Part shown: positions 26,364-35,254 of the stretch, piece after piece | How the letters are laid out: each line of letters starts with the position of its first letter | Position numbering within the stretch: position 1 is the first letter of the stretch | NCBI RefSeq assembly: GCF_014698035.1 | Contig: NZ_JACJSF010000015.1 | Coordinates: forward strand, 87,311-151,310 | Length of the DNA: 64,000 bases | Origin: Desmonostoc muscorum FACHB-395 | Lineage (GTDB): Bacteria > Cyanobacteriota > Cyanobacteriia > Cyanobacteriales > Nostocaceae | Direction of reading: 5' to 3' | Position numbers and translations under genes: made by a program | The notes under the pieces: model-generated | Databases searched by the model: none | Told to the model about the DNA's origin: nothing | What the model saw: only the letters and a program-made list of their open reading frames with translations

Positions 26364-26732
26364 TTACTTCACAGATGTCACTGTTTGTTTTACAACTGGG
26401 CGTGGTTTCTTGCGGTCTGACCTGCGCGTTCCACCAGCCATCTCATACTCATCACTATTTTTGCCATAGCGAGATGCAACATTCAACAGCATTTGCTCAG
26501 AATAAGTATTCAACTCACGTTCTGCTTCTAATAATGCATTGTGTGTCTTATCTACTATTGTTTGTGCTTGATTATAGGCGGCTAGCTTTTCTCGTAATTC
26601 AATAACTCTAGTGTTGTAAGTAGCAATTGAAAACCCATTACTAAAGTCTAACTGAGGGTTAATTGTCTGCATTCCTTCAATCCGTCGTTCAGCTTTGGTT
26701 AGTGACATGGAGTTTCGTTTCCGTTGCGTCAT
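26364..26732 (-). CDS. Small hypothetical helical protein
   Basis: This 122-aa cytoplasmic protein is basic at both ends. A helical/coiled-coil centre spans about residues 40-85 and contains YNTRVIELREKLAAYN. A Lys/Arg/Pro-rich tail follows (TRRSDRKKPRPV). Function unknown. Similar short proteins recur in Nostoc genomes, which is an impression from memory. The ATG at 26732 has AGGA 8 nt upstream and is preferred over the ATG at 26708. It reads in the same direction as the Uma2 gene, 108 bp away. Confidence 0.6.
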   Translation of the reverse strand: MTQRKRNSMSLTKAERRIEGMQTINPQLDFSNGFSIATYNTRVIELREKLAAYNQAQTIVDKTHNALLEAERELNTYSEQMLLNVASRYGKNSDEYEMAGGTRRSDRKKPRPVVKQTVTSVK

Positions 26733-26918
26733 ATAGTTTTCCTGTTTGGATTAATTTATAAATAACCCTAATTTTATACACTGAGTTATTTATATATCAT
26801 CAAAATACGCAATGAGCAGATGCACCAGCCACAGTGAAGTTACAGAATTATAAAAGCATTGGATGGCATTAGCCGCTAGAGAGATGCGGGTATATTTGCT
26901 GAAATTCGTTGAGAAAAG

Positions 26919-27065
26919 CAGGTTTTGAAGTCGCAAAAGTAGGTTTTGAAGTCACAAATGCAAGTTTTGATGTCGCAAATGCAGGTTTTGATGTCGCAAA
27001 TGCAAGTTTTGATGTTGCAAATGCAGGTTTTGATGTCGCAAATACAAGTTTTGATGTCGCGAAGC
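26919..27065. repeat. 21-bp minisatellite, seven copies
   Basis: Seven consecutive 21-bp units of the form CAGGTTTTGATGTCGCAAATG fill exactly 147 bp, with alternating CAGG and CAAG starts. Read in one frame, the array encodes a seven-residue repeat (G/S)FDVANA without a stop. In another frame it reads VLMSQMQ. No start codon or ribosome binding site makes it a clear gene. There are no spacers, so it is not a CRISPR. Confidence 0.92.
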
Positions 27066-27078
27066 TGCTTTATCTCAT

Positions 27079-27153
27079 GTAGAGACGCGATTTATCGCGT
27101 TTAAAAGACTGACACGTTAGAGAGACGCAATAAATCGCCGTCTCTAGAGAGAA
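27079..27153. repeat. Two palindromic modules of the GTAGAGAC family
   Basis: TGTAGAGACGCGATTTATCGCGTTT is followed after 20 nt by AGAGACGCAATAAATCGCCGTCTCTAG. Each is itself a near-palindrome, and they are related to the elements at 22852, 23047 and 50513. Confidence 0.75.
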
Positions 27154-27319
27154 TGTACTCGTCAATTATTCCTTGACAGACTACTAACGAATAGTAACAA
27201 CAGCTACCCATTGCATCGGTTAGAGGAGGATGAGACAAAGCACACTGAAAATTTATTTTTATAACTGAAAATTTTATTTTATTTATGTGTTAAGTAGCTT
27301 TCAGGATGTTATCTGTATA

Positions 27320-27370
27320 ATCTATCATTCAGTCTGAAATATCGAATGTATCATCTATCATTCAGTCTGA
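27320..27370. repeat. 18-bp direct repeat upstream of the ATPase gene
   Basis: ATCTATCATTCAGTCTGA occurs exactly at 27320-27337 and 27353-27370, a 33-bp period (about three helical turns). It lies 214-264 bp upstream of the ATPase start. Spacing and position would suit an operator, but nothing is known of a regulator. Confidence 0.8.
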
Positions 27371-27583
27371 TTGATTATTGACCTCTGTTACTCATTGATA
27401 GGTTGAAATTTGGGAATTAGGGTATCTCTTTTTAAGACATAACATACTACTCACCTAGTAGTTATTTATTAACGGAATTTGAGAAGTTATGTAAGCATAC
27501 TCTATCCTAGACATTGCCTGAACTTGTGCTTCAAAAATCATGAGCCATTATATGAATAGTTAGCACGTTTACGGCACTATCCA

Positions 27584-28876
27584 ATGTCTGAAGATTTATT
27601 AAATTCCTTTCAAGAAGCATACAGCAATCTCGAACTGTTTCCGTTGATGGAACGGAACGAAATGGAAAGATTTAGAGTCGAATATGGTGATGATTTGATT
27701 GCAGACCTGAACCAATTAGTGGAAGATAGTCCTAATGGAGATGGCAAAATTGTCTTTACAGGACATCGGGGATGTGGTAAGTCTACTTTGTTAGCTGAGT
27801 TTAGCCGACAAATTCAAGATAAATATTTTGTAGTTCTCTTTTCTATTGCCGACAAAATTGAAATGTCGGCTGTTAATCATATTAATATACTGTTTGCGAT
27901 CGCAGTTAATTTAATGACAGAGGCAGAAGCCCGCAAAGTTGATATTCCGCAATCTACTAAAGAAGCTCTTTATAAGTGGTTTGCTACCCGCACTCGCACG
28001 GAAGAATCAAATTTGCAAGCAGAAGTTAGTATAGGTTTTGACCTTTTAAAGTTGATTAGCTCTAAATTAAAAGCTGATGCCAGCGTTCGGGATGAAATTA
28101 AGCAAGAATTTGAACGCAAGTTATCAGATTTAGTTGCAAGGATTAATGAAATAGCTGCTTTAATTCAAGCTGCAACTAAACAAAATGTTTTGGTAATTAT
28201 TGATGATTTAGATAAACTTGACTTAGGCAGAGTTAACGAAATTTATCGAGATAACATTAAAGCTCTTTGTCAACCTAACTTTCAAATTATCTACACAATT
28301 CCGATCGCAGTCCTTCGAGAGACATTTATTAGCACAATAATTGCTACTGAAACCAACGATCAAGTTGTAGCGATGCCTGTCTTAAAAATTTTTGATAAAG
28401 GTAAAAATCGCTTCCCTAATGCCCAACCTCGCCCGGAAGCAACAAAGATTCTCGGTGAAGTTTTGCAAAAACGGATTCCTAGTGAATTAATTGCAGCAGA
28501 AACGGCTGAAAAAATTGTAATTTACAGTGGTGGCGTATTGCGAGAGTTAATTCGGATCTCTAAAGAATGCTGCCGCATTTGTTTGCGGATGATCCGGCGA
28601 AATCCCTCAGCCAAAGTTATTATTGATGATAAAATTCTTCTGCAAGCAATCAATAAAATTCGCAATGATTTTTCCATACGCTTAGGAAAAACTGATATCG
28701 ATATTTTGCAGAGTGTTTATGAGCAGTTTATGCCCAATGATCCCAAACAAGCAGAGTTTTTGGATTTACTACATGGGCTGTATGTTCTAGAATATCGTAC
28801 TGATGAAACTTGGTACGACGTTCATCCAATTATTATCGAAAGCTTGAAAAGACAGGGAGCCATTAATGTTGAATGA
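27584..28876 (+). CDS. P-loop (AAA/STAND-like) ATPase
   Basis: This 430-aa cytoplasmic ATPase has Walker A GHRGCGKST at residues 60-68 and Walker B VLVIIDDLD with Asp207/Asp208. A winged-helix-like C-terminal part follows (about residues 340-425). A segment of charged helices (about 140-195) separates the Walker motifs and may be a coiled coil. Function unknown; the fold resembles NTPases of signalling and conflict systems. Its last 11 bp overlap the start of the TPR gene, so the two proteins are made together and probably form one machine. Confidence 0.75.
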   Translation: MSEDLLNSFQEAYSNLELFPLMERNEMERFRVEYGDDLIADLNQLVEDSPNGDGKIVFTGHRGCGKSTLLAEFSRQIQDKYFVVLFSIADKIEMSAVNHINILFAIAVNLMTEAEARKVDIPQSTKEALYKWFATRTRTEESNLQAEVSIGFDLLKLISSKLKADASVRDEIKQEFERKLSDLVARINEIAALIQAATKQNVLVIIDDLDKLDLGRVNEIYRDNIKALCQPNFQIIYTIPIAVLRETFISTIIATETNDQVVAMPVLKIFDKGKNRFPNAQPRPEATKILGEVLQKRIPSELIAAETAEKIVIYSGGVLRELIRISKECCRICLRMIRRNPSAKVIIDDKILLQAINKIRNDFSIRLGKTDIDILQSVYEQFMPNDPKQAEFLDLLHGLYVLEYRTDETWYDVHPIIIESLKRQGAINVE

Positions 28877-30692
28877 AGAATTATTTGATGAAGGAGAAAA
28901 TCAAGATGCTTATGATGATTTAATTGTTTCTATTGAAGCTCAAAAGCGGGGATTAAATTTACTGATTGCAGTTTGCGATGATGCTAGCTTTCGTGATGAG
29001 ATTATTGCTCAATATGAAGCTGAACTACAACCCGCCTTCCGTGCATATCGAGTAACTTTAGCACGTCAGGAACCAAGCCTCAAAGCTGCTCTTAACCAAC
29101 TGGTACAACAAGAAGAATATCTCCGTCAGCAGAACCCGGTTGTGATTACTGTGACAGGTGCTGAACAATTGTATTTTCTCAGGTTGGGAAATGAGCAATC
29201 AGAACAGGAGAAATTTTTTGGTTACTTACAGTGGACAAGGGAAGGATTGCGCGAATTTCCATTTGCGATCGTGCTTTGGGTAACTAACCAAATTTTAGTT
29301 AACTTGATTAAAAAAGCTCCTGATTTTTGGAGTTGGCGCAATGGTGTATTTCGGTTTGAATCTCAAAAAACAAATGCTATTCCTGGTAAAGAATTAGAAA
29401 ATATCCGCTTTGTTTTTCGAGATACAGAATTAGCTAGTACAGATACTAATGAAACTAATCGCTTTTTCTTACCCATTCAAGATTTACAAAGATTAATCGA
29501 GAAAGTAGAACAAGAACGAGGAACTAAAGACCCCACCTTGGCTACTTTATACTCAAGATTGGGCGATATTTACCACAGCAGATTAGATCGGGGTGAATCT
29601 CAAAATTATCAAGAAGAACAGGAATTAGCAATTAAATATTGGCGACAGGCGAGTGAGCTACAAAATGAATTAGGTTTGCAGATAGATTTAGCTAATAGCC
29701 TCAACAATTTAGCCGGAATCTATCGTGCAACAGGACAGTACAGCGAAGCCGAACCCTTATATAAACAAGCTTTAGAACTGAGAAAACGCCTGCTAGGAGA
29801 CAATCATCCTTCTTTTGCTACTAGCCTGAATAATTTGGCGGGACTTTACAAATCTACTGGACAATATGCTAAAGCGGAACTCCTATATCAACAAGCTTTG
29901 GAACTGAGGAAACGTCTGTGGGGAGAAAACCATGCGGATGTCGCCGTCAGTCTGAACAATTTGGCATTACTATATGATGAGCAAGGACGTTATGACGAAG
30001 CAGAACCTTTGTATCTGCAATCATTAGAACTTGAAAAACGTTTGGTTGGTGAAAATCATCTTTCTTTCGCTCTTATACTAAATAATTTAGCGCTACTTTA
30101 TTATCATCAAGGACGTTACAGTGAAGCTGAACCGTTGTCACAACAAGCAATAGAATTAGATAAGCGATTTTTGGGAGAAGAGAATCCTGATGTTGCAACA
30201 GATTTGCACAATTTAGGATTGATATACCGCGCTCAAGGACGCTACGAGCAAGCAGAATCTTTGTTTTTAGAATCCTTGGAACTGAAGCAGCGTCTATTGC
30301 AAAAGGCGCATCCACTTTTAGCAGATACTATATATGCTCTTGGTTATATGTACAGGGAGCAAGGACGCTACAATGAAGCGGAATCTTTATGTATAAAAGC
30401 CTTAGAACTTGATAAGCACCTATTGGGAGAAAATCATCCCAATGTTGCCGAAAGTCTCAATAATTTGGCAGAAATTTATCGTGCAACTGGACGTTATGCT
30501 GAAGCAAAACCGCTCTATTTGCAAGCTTTAGATATTTGTGAGCGAGTCTGGGGTGTAAATCATCACCGTAGTGTCTCTATTCGTCAAAATCTAGAAAAAC
30601 TTGCCACAGCAATGGAGAATAATGGAGAGTGTGATGTCTTGTCTACGACACGCTGCGCCAACGACAACCCCTTTGGGGAACCCATTGCATAG
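28866..30692 (+). CDS. TPR protein with N-terminal degenerate NTPase-like domain
   Basis: Residues 1-200 resemble a P-loop-type domain without Walker A: a helix, then LLIAVCDDASFRDEI, VVITVTGAEQL, FAIVLWVTNQ and FWSWRNGVFRF motifs. This looks like the inactive STAND-like domain found before repeats in cyanobacterial conflict proteins. From about 225 to 590 there are tetratricopeptide repeats, about seven of them of the 42-residue kinesin-light-chain type (NLAxIYxxxGRYxEAExLYxxALEL). The final 25 residues (from about 585) are encoded by a dispersed repeat and do not look native. The start codon overlaps the ATPase gene. Its TAG at 30690 lies directly before an in-frame xisH remnant. Confidence 0.8.
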   Translation: MLNEELFDEGENQDAYDDLIVSIEAQKRGLNLLIAVCDDASFRDEIIAQYEAELQPAFRAYRVTLARQEPSLKAALNQLVQQEEYLRQQNPVVITVTGAEQLYFLRLGNEQSEQEKFFGYLQWTREGLREFPFAIVLWVTNQILVNLIKKAPDFWSWRNGVFRFESQKTNAIPGKELENIRFVFRDTELASTDTNETNRFFLPIQDLQRLIEKVEQERGTKDPTLATLYSRLGDIYHSRLDRGESQNYQEEQELAIKYWRQASELQNELGLQIDLANSLNNLAGIYRATGQYSEAEPLYKQALELRKRLLGDNHPSFATSLNNLAGLYKSTGQYAKAELLYQQALELRKRLWGENHADVAVSLNNLALLYDEQGRYDEAEPLYLQSLELEKRLVGENHLSFALILNNLALLYYHQGRYSEAEPLSQQAIELDKRFLGEENPDVATDLHNLGLIYRAQGRYEQAESLFLESLELKQRLLQKAHPLLADTIYALGYMYREQGRYNEAESLCIKALELDKHLLGENHPNVAESLNNLAEIYRATGRYAEAKPLYLQALDICERVWGVNHHRSVSIRQNLEKLATAMENNGECDVLSTTRCANDNPFGEPIA

Positions 30693-30929
30693 AGCTTTAT
30701 TGCAGATTCAGATATCAGTGAATTTCATACTGCACTAGGACAATATCTAAATTACTGCCAAGCTATTGAAGAACAAGAAGTAGACAGAGCGCTTTACCTA
30801 GCAGTTCCTATTGAAACATATCAAGACTTTTTTCAACTTTCTTTTGTCCAACGCGCTCTTCATCGTTACCAAGTTAAGTTGATAGTTTACGACCCAAGAT
30901 GTGAGGAAATTCGACTATGGATAAAATAG
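30693..30929 (+). pseudogene. xisH: 3' remnant of an xisH-type gene (5' part lost)
   Basis: The 78 codons from 30693 encode SFIADSDISEFHTALGQYL, then ALYLAVPIETYQDFFQ, and end LIVYDPRCEEIRLWIK before TAG (30927-30929). This matches the C-terminal part of XisH, the fdxN-element excision-controlling factor (normally about 138 aa). The first 60 or so residues are missing. Upstream, the frame runs without a start codon into the TAG of the TPR gene and a dispersed CTACGACACGCTGCGCC-type repeat. The end overlaps xisI by 13 bp, as in intact xisH-xisI pairs. Confidence 0.8.
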
Positions 30930-31252
30930 AACGCTATCGACAACTTATCAAACAAGTATTAAGCGAACATCAACAAATAGCATCTAATACCGATACAGTA
31001 AATTCACAATTAATTTTAGACAATGAAAATGACCATTATCAACTAGCTTATGTTGGCTGGCAAGGAGATAAGCGGGTGTTTGGCCCGGTCATGCATTTTG
31101 ATATTCAAAATGAGAAAATATGGATTCAGTATAATGGTACAGAAGAGTCTGTTGCTGAACGATTGGTTGAGTTAGGTGTACCCCGTTCTGATATTGTGAT
31201 TGGGTTTCATTCTCCTTTTAAACGCCAATTTACTTCTTATGCTGTCGAGTGA
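30917..31252 (+). CDS. xisI: XisI family protein
   Basis: XisI proteins (111 aa) accompany XisH and were first described as factors controlling excision of the fdxN DNA element in heterocysts. They occur in many copies in cyanobacteria, often away from any element. The sequence begins MDKIERYRQLI and carries the family motifs LILDNENDHYQLAYVGW, VFGPVMHFDIQNEKIWIQYNG, and GVPRSDIVIGFHSP near the C-terminus. It looks intact while its partner xisH is truncated. A strong terminator follows. Confidence 0.9.
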   Translation: MDKIERYRQLIKQVLSEHQQIASNTDTVNSQLILDNENDHYQLAYVGWQGDKRVFGPVMHFDIQNEKIWIQYNGTEESVAERLVELGVPRSDIVIGFHSPFKRQFTSYAVE

Positions 31253-31282
31253 ATGTGAATATTTTCAACTCAGAGCTTCTAT

Positions 31283-31317
31283 AAGAAACCCGACTTATTA
31301 AAGAAGTCGGGTTTCTT
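31283..31317. terminator. Bidirectional terminator between xisI and the PstS-like gene
   Basis: AAGAAACCCGACTT and AAGTCGGGTTTCTT form a perfect 14-bp stem with a 7-nt loop. Convergent genes lie on both sides. This palindrome is a familiar Nostoc dispersed repeat. Confidence 0.85.
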
Positions 31318-31349
31318 GGGAAAGGGGGCTTAATTGTCATCCAAATCTA

Positions 31350-32426
31350 CTAGTCAACACTGACGAAACCAGCTTGCTCAATTGCTCTTTGTCCCTGGTC
31401 AGTTAATAAAAGTTTGGTGTATGCATCCCCAATTTGTTGTTCCCGACCTTTATTCTGTTTAATAATCACAAACAAATTAGCAATTATGGGATAGCTACCA
31501 TTTTTGATAGCTTCAGTATTTAGCTGATTGCGCTGACGCGGACATTGCTCAGGTGACACCATCGGTTCCCGATAGGGGGGAATTAATTGACCAGCAGTCT
31601 GACCCAATGGCAAAGCCTTCACACTACATTGAGGCACTACCGAACGGGCAGAACCGTAATACACACCACCAGGGATTTTACTGAGTTGGCGCACTGCTTC
31701 TGTAGTAGAGTAGACATATTGCACATTGGAGCCAAGTATTTGCCCTTTCAAGTCGCTATTGCTAGGAAATATTACTGTATCTGCGTCCTCTGGTCGTTGA
31801 GATAAAGGTGTGATGGGTAGGTTTGGCCCACCTACTTGATTCCAGTTAGTAATTTTCCCCAAATAAATCTGCTGCAATTGGTCAACAGTTAAACCTGACA
31901 CTTTCAGGGATGGGTTGACTACCACTGCTATTCCATCCATACCTATCTGACGTTGCTCAAGGGTGAAGCCTCGCGCTTTTGCCATAGCTTGTTCTTCATC
32001 TGTAAGGGGACGAGAAGACTGAGCAAAATCTAGTTTTCCATCAAGTAACATCCGAATGCCTGAGCTAGAACCAGGGCTAGCATTAACAGGGTCTACATAA
32101 CGTAATTGTAGTTCCGGGCGATCGCTCTGGATCTGAGAATCTACCAATTGCCGAATAGATGCCCAAGCTGTACTTCCTCCGTAGTTAAATGAGGCAGTGG
32201 GAACATCTGCAACTGTCTGAAAACTGGATGCGGTATTAGAGACGGTCTTAAAATTTTGATTAGAAGAAGAGTTAACGCTGTTACGGGACAATAAATTCGG
32301 CTTTAGTAACCACCAAAGCAGCCCACCAATAACCATAAGTGTCAGCACTTTACCAATAATCAAACCTCTAAGAAAGAGGGAGATTTCGCTGTTAATTAAA
32401 GCTTTTTTTTGATTTGTATTGTCCAT
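31350..32426 (-). CDS. PstS-like phosphate-binding protein, membrane anchored
   Basis: This periplasmic-binding-protein fold of the PstS/PBP-like-2 type (358 aa) has a single N-terminal transmembrane anchor at about residues 24-42 rather than a cleavable signal. The ligand-binding region shows SFNYGGSTAW near 79-88, SSRPLTDEE, and MDGIAVVVNPS followed by LTVDQLQQIYLGKITNW. No Pst transporter genes lie nearby, so it may be a sensor or scavenger rather than part of a transporter. The upstream neighbour on the same strand is a Ser/Thr kinase, 254 bp away, which might use it as a sensor; that is only inferred. Confidence 0.82.
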   Translation of the reverse strand: MDNTNQKKALINSEISLFLRGLIIGKVLTLMVIGGLLWWLLKPNLLSRNSVNSSSNQNFKTVSNTASSFQTVADVPTASFNYGGSTAWASIRQLVDSQIQSDRPELQLRYVDPVNASPGSSSGIRMLLDGKLDFAQSSRPLTDEEQAMAKARGFTLEQRQIGMDGIAVVVNPSLKVSGLTVDQLQQIYLGKITNWNQVGGPNLPITPLSQRPEDADTVIFPSNSDLKGQILGSNVQYVYSTTEAVRQLSKIPGGVYYGSARSVVPQCSVKALPLGQTAGQLIPPYREPMVSPEQCPRQRNQLNTEAIKNGSYPIIANLFVIIKQNKGREQQIGDAYTKLLLTDQGQRAIEQAGFVSVD

Positions 32427-32680
32427 ATTTTTAAATTTTGTTTATTATATTGATCTTACAGGAATCTCTAAGTAATTATCCTAGAATAATTTTTAGAATA
32501 TTTAGATTTAAATTAAATACGTAATAGCTAGTTAATAGGTATTTTTATGATTGCTGCTAGATTATTAACTTTTTCTAATGTATGGACTCATATTTGAATT
32601 TTGTGAAGCTAGACCTATCGCGCTTGCTCTGCGCGCACCACACAAATAAATCTGGCTACACCACGCTGCACGAACAGAAA

Positions 32681-33997
32681 TTAAAGTGGAATGCTATCAT
32701 GAGATTCAATTTGATTTTTAGTAGTTTTTGCAACGCTGCAATTGTTTTTACAGACTCCTTTTTTAGCTGCTGATTTGGCTATTAGGCTATTCACATTGGC
32801 ATTAGTAAATCGTTGCTCAACAAATTTTTCTATAAAATTATTTAATTGAGTAGGTTGGTTTGGAGACGATGCACCTGTATTAATAAATGTATAGATTAAA
32901 ATTAATACTATAAAACTAGTGGTAGCGCCAAGTCCTATTCCTAGAAGCAAAAGAAAGTTTCTATAATTTAGCAAATAAGTATCATCAGCATTTTGGTTGA
33001 TGCCAGCAGATTCTGATGACTGTGGCAACATTAGAGCAGAATTAAGTGCTTGTAAAGCTTCTGCGGCAGACTGATAACGTTGGTTGTAGCGATCGCGAAC
33101 CATTGTATCTAAAATATTTGCAAGAGCATCACTTACCTGTACCTGATCGCGCCAGAGAACTTCTCCAGTATTAGGATCTTCTTTTATTTGCTCAGGAATT
33201 AAACCTGTCAAAGCTTGAATGCCTATCATCCCGACTGCGTAGATATCGCTGCAAAGTTTTGGCTTTCCTTTAGCCTGTTCGCTTGGCATATAACCAGGAG
33301 TTCCAACAGCAATTGTTAAACCTGCTCCCAAAGCACCAATTTTCTTAATACTCCCAAAGTCAATTAGCACAATTTTTTGATCGGAGTGCCGCCGCATTAA
33401 ATTTTGGGGCTTAATATCGCGATGAATAATGTTATTTTGGTGAACGAATGCCAATACTTCCAGGATGTCTTTTAATAAACTTAAGACTGCACTCTCGCTC
33501 AGACGCTGACCTGATACAATTTCTTGGGTTAACGCATGACCATCAATAAATTCTTGGACTAAATAGAAATCTCCATCTTCATCAAAATGGGCAAACAGTC
33601 TAGGAATTTGATCGTGGTCGTTGCCTAGCTGGTATAAAACTTCCGCTTCTCGATCAAATAACTTTTTAGCGATGGGTAGAACAGCAGGATTAGAATCTTT
33701 TGGTTGGAAATGTTTTACCACACAATGGGGTTGTCCTGGTAAATCTAGGTCTACGGCTAAGTATGTATCACCAGAGCCTCCGCTTCCTAAGTGTTTGATA
33801 ATTTCAAACCGATTACGAAGTGTTTTTCTGGGGAGAGAATATTGATCCCTGTTACCTCTAGCACCTGCTAACAAGTAAGTATTACCAGAACCTCCGCTTT
33901 CCAGCAGTTTGACAGTCTCAAAGCGACTCCGAAGTTTTTTTCTAACTAGAGGGTTCTGGCTCATGTGGCGTATACTACTTGTCAATTTACTGACCAT
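32681..33997 (-). CDS. Serine/threonine protein kinase with duplicated glycine-loop region
   Basis: The protein kinase domain covers residues about 63-325, with glycine loop GSGGSGDTYL (71-80), catalytic Lys95, HRDIKPQN with Asp194, DFG at 213-215 and a GTPGYMPSEQ activation segment. Before it, residues 17-44 repeat the same LRxRFE...SGGSGxTYL start, without a kinase body, so the glycine-loop region is present twice. A transmembrane helix (about 349-370) and a short C-terminal part with several Lys/Cys follow. Length is 438 aa. The ATG at 33997 is used; an ATG at 33964 (MSQNPL) is an alternative and the more usual kinase start. It lies upstream of the PstS-like gene. Confidence 0.88.
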   Translation of the reverse strand: MVSKLTSSIRHMSQNPLVRKKLRSRFETVKLLESGGSGNTYLLAGARGNRDQYSLPRKTLRNRFEIIKHLGSGGSGDTYLAVDLDLPGQPHCVVKHFQPKDSNPAVLPIAKKLFDREAEVLYQLGNDHDQIPRLFAHFDEDGDFYLVQEFIDGHALTQEIVSGQRLSESAVLSLLKDILEVLAFVHQNNIIHRDIKPQNLMRRHSDQKIVLIDFGSIKKIGALGAGLTIAVGTPGYMPSEQAKGKPKLCSDIYAVGMIGIQALTGLIPEQIKEDPNTGEVLWRDQVQVSDALANILDTMVRDRYNQRYQSAAEALQALNSALMLPQSSESAGINQNADDTYLLNYRNFLLLLGIGLGATTSFIVLILIYTFINTGASSPNQPTQLNNFIEKFVEQRFTNANVNSLIAKSAAKKGVCKNNCSVAKTTKNQIESHDSIPL

Positions 33998-34619
33998 TCA
34001 GAGCTTGGGTGAGGTATGAATACCTGCCGCTAGATTTGTTACTATTTGAGGAAGTTAGCTTTTCAGGCAAACCATACTTTGGAGCATTTTCATGGTTAGC
34101 TCCTTAACTTGGTTAATTTGATACCTTTACAGATATCTTAATATAAATATAAAATTTATTTTTGGAATAATTCAATAATTTTATCACTTAAGTAAATTTA
34201 ATACTAGCCTCCAGTATTTATAACTGTAGACAGAAGACAACATTCAGTAGTTAGAAGATTTATTTAAAAAACATCCGACTTTTCCGACTTTTCCCACCTT
34301 TTAGTTTCGTCTATAGTAATCCGCTATGATTTTTGTTCGCGCAGCGTGGCGTAGCCCTACTTACTTGCATGAGTAGGCAATAGGAAAGAAGGCTTTTTGA
34401 GTTGTACGAAGTTCTCTTCAAAAATAAAATATGAGTACTATATATCACTTGCAATAAGTCAGTTACATTTAAAAAAGTAATAGTGTGAGTAGTTTAAGCT
34501 TGTTTTAGTATATTTTCTATAAACTTTGCTAAGTGAAAAATAAAATATTAATTAAAAAAGCCCCCTATTGGGGGCCTATTAAGTTGTTTGCGTGGAGTAA
34601 ACAACTAAATAATTAATAC
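33998..34619. other. Intergenic region between kinase and ctaE
   Basis: This 622-bp AT-rich spacer lies upstream of the kinase and downstream of ctaE. It contains a GCGCAGCGTGGCGTAGCCC dispersed-repeat fragment near 34338, the ctaE terminator (34554-34576), and a second small hairpin (34582-34606: AGTTGTTT, 9-nt loop, AAACAACT). No gene was seen. Confidence 0.6.
34554..34576 (-). terminator. Rho-independent terminator of ctaE
   Basis: On the minus strand GCCCCC, loop AATA, GGGGGC is followed by TTTTTTAATT. A second hairpin (34582-34606) lies between it and the ctaE stop. Confidence 0.88.
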
Positions 34620-35246
34620 TCACAGGAGATAGAGTAATCCGAACAAAATAATCCAAATCACGTCAACGAAGTGCCAGTAGATTTCGGCTGCTTCAATACC
34701 AAAGTGCTTTTCGTCACTATAGTGACCCGGAAGGCGCGATCGCCACAACACAGCAACAATAGCCAAAACGCCAATGGTAACGTGCAATCCGTGGAAACCA
34801 GTCAAAACATAAAATGCACTAGCAAATAAATTGGTAGTTAAACCAAATTCTAAATGGGTATATTCATATACTTGACCCACTAAGAAAGTAGCGCCCATCA
34901 CGGCGGTAATTGCTAACCAGATTCGCGCACCTCGCGTATCGTTCTTTTTGATAGCAGTGTCAGCATTGTGCATGACAAAACTACTAGAAATTAGATTGAT
35001 GGTGTTGACTCCAGGTAACAATAATTCTAATTCTGGAGTACCTGCTGGCGGCCACACAGGTAAGGTAGCACGGAAAGCTAAGTAGGCTCCGAACAGACCC
35101 ATAAAAATCATCCCTTCAGCAATCAGGAAGACATATAGCCCAAACAGACGATGGTCTGGATGTTCTTCGTGATGGCCAACGGACGCTTCCACCGCGTGGT
35201 GATGATTAAGTTCGGTTTTAGCTGGGTCAATGATTTGACTTTGCAT
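34620..35246 (-). CDS. ctaE: Cytochrome c oxidase subunit III
   Basis: This is the integral membrane subunit of the aa3-type terminal oxidase. The protein (208 aa) has several transmembrane helices and typical subunit III motifs such as RLFGLYVFLIAEGMIF and FHGLHVTIG. EIYWHFVDVIWIILF lies at the C-terminus. The start at 35246 (MQSQIIDPAKTE) replaces a longer frame that begins in the repeat tract upstream. It is the last gene of ctaC-D-E. A GGGGAATGGGG heptamer tract (35255-35295) separates it from ctaD. Confidence 0.93.
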   Translation of the reverse strand: MQSQIIDPAKTELNHHHAVEASVGHHEEHPDHRLFGLYVFLIAEGMIFMGLFGAYLAFRATLPVWPPAGTPELELLLPGVNTINLISSSFVMHNADTAIKKNDTRGARIWLAITAVMGATFLVGQVYEYTHLEFGLTTNLFASAFYVLTGFHGLHVTIGVLAIVAVLWRSRLPGHYSDEKHFGIEAAEIYWHFVDVIWIILFGLLYLL

Positions 35247-35254
35247 GAATTTTG

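Larger units (their letters stand above)
26733..27583. other. Repeat-rich intergenic region upstream of the ATPase/TPR operon
   Basis: This 851-bp spacer contains a seven-copy 21-bp array (26919-27065), GTAGAGAC-type palindromes (27079-27153), and an 18-bp direct repeat (27320-27337, 27353-27370). The rest is AT-rich. No start codon with a ribosome binding site leads into a frame longer than about 58 codons. Confidence 0.7.

Noticed and set aside
26919..27065. CRISPR array
   Set aside because: The units are head-to-tail with no unique spacers, and no cas genes are present.
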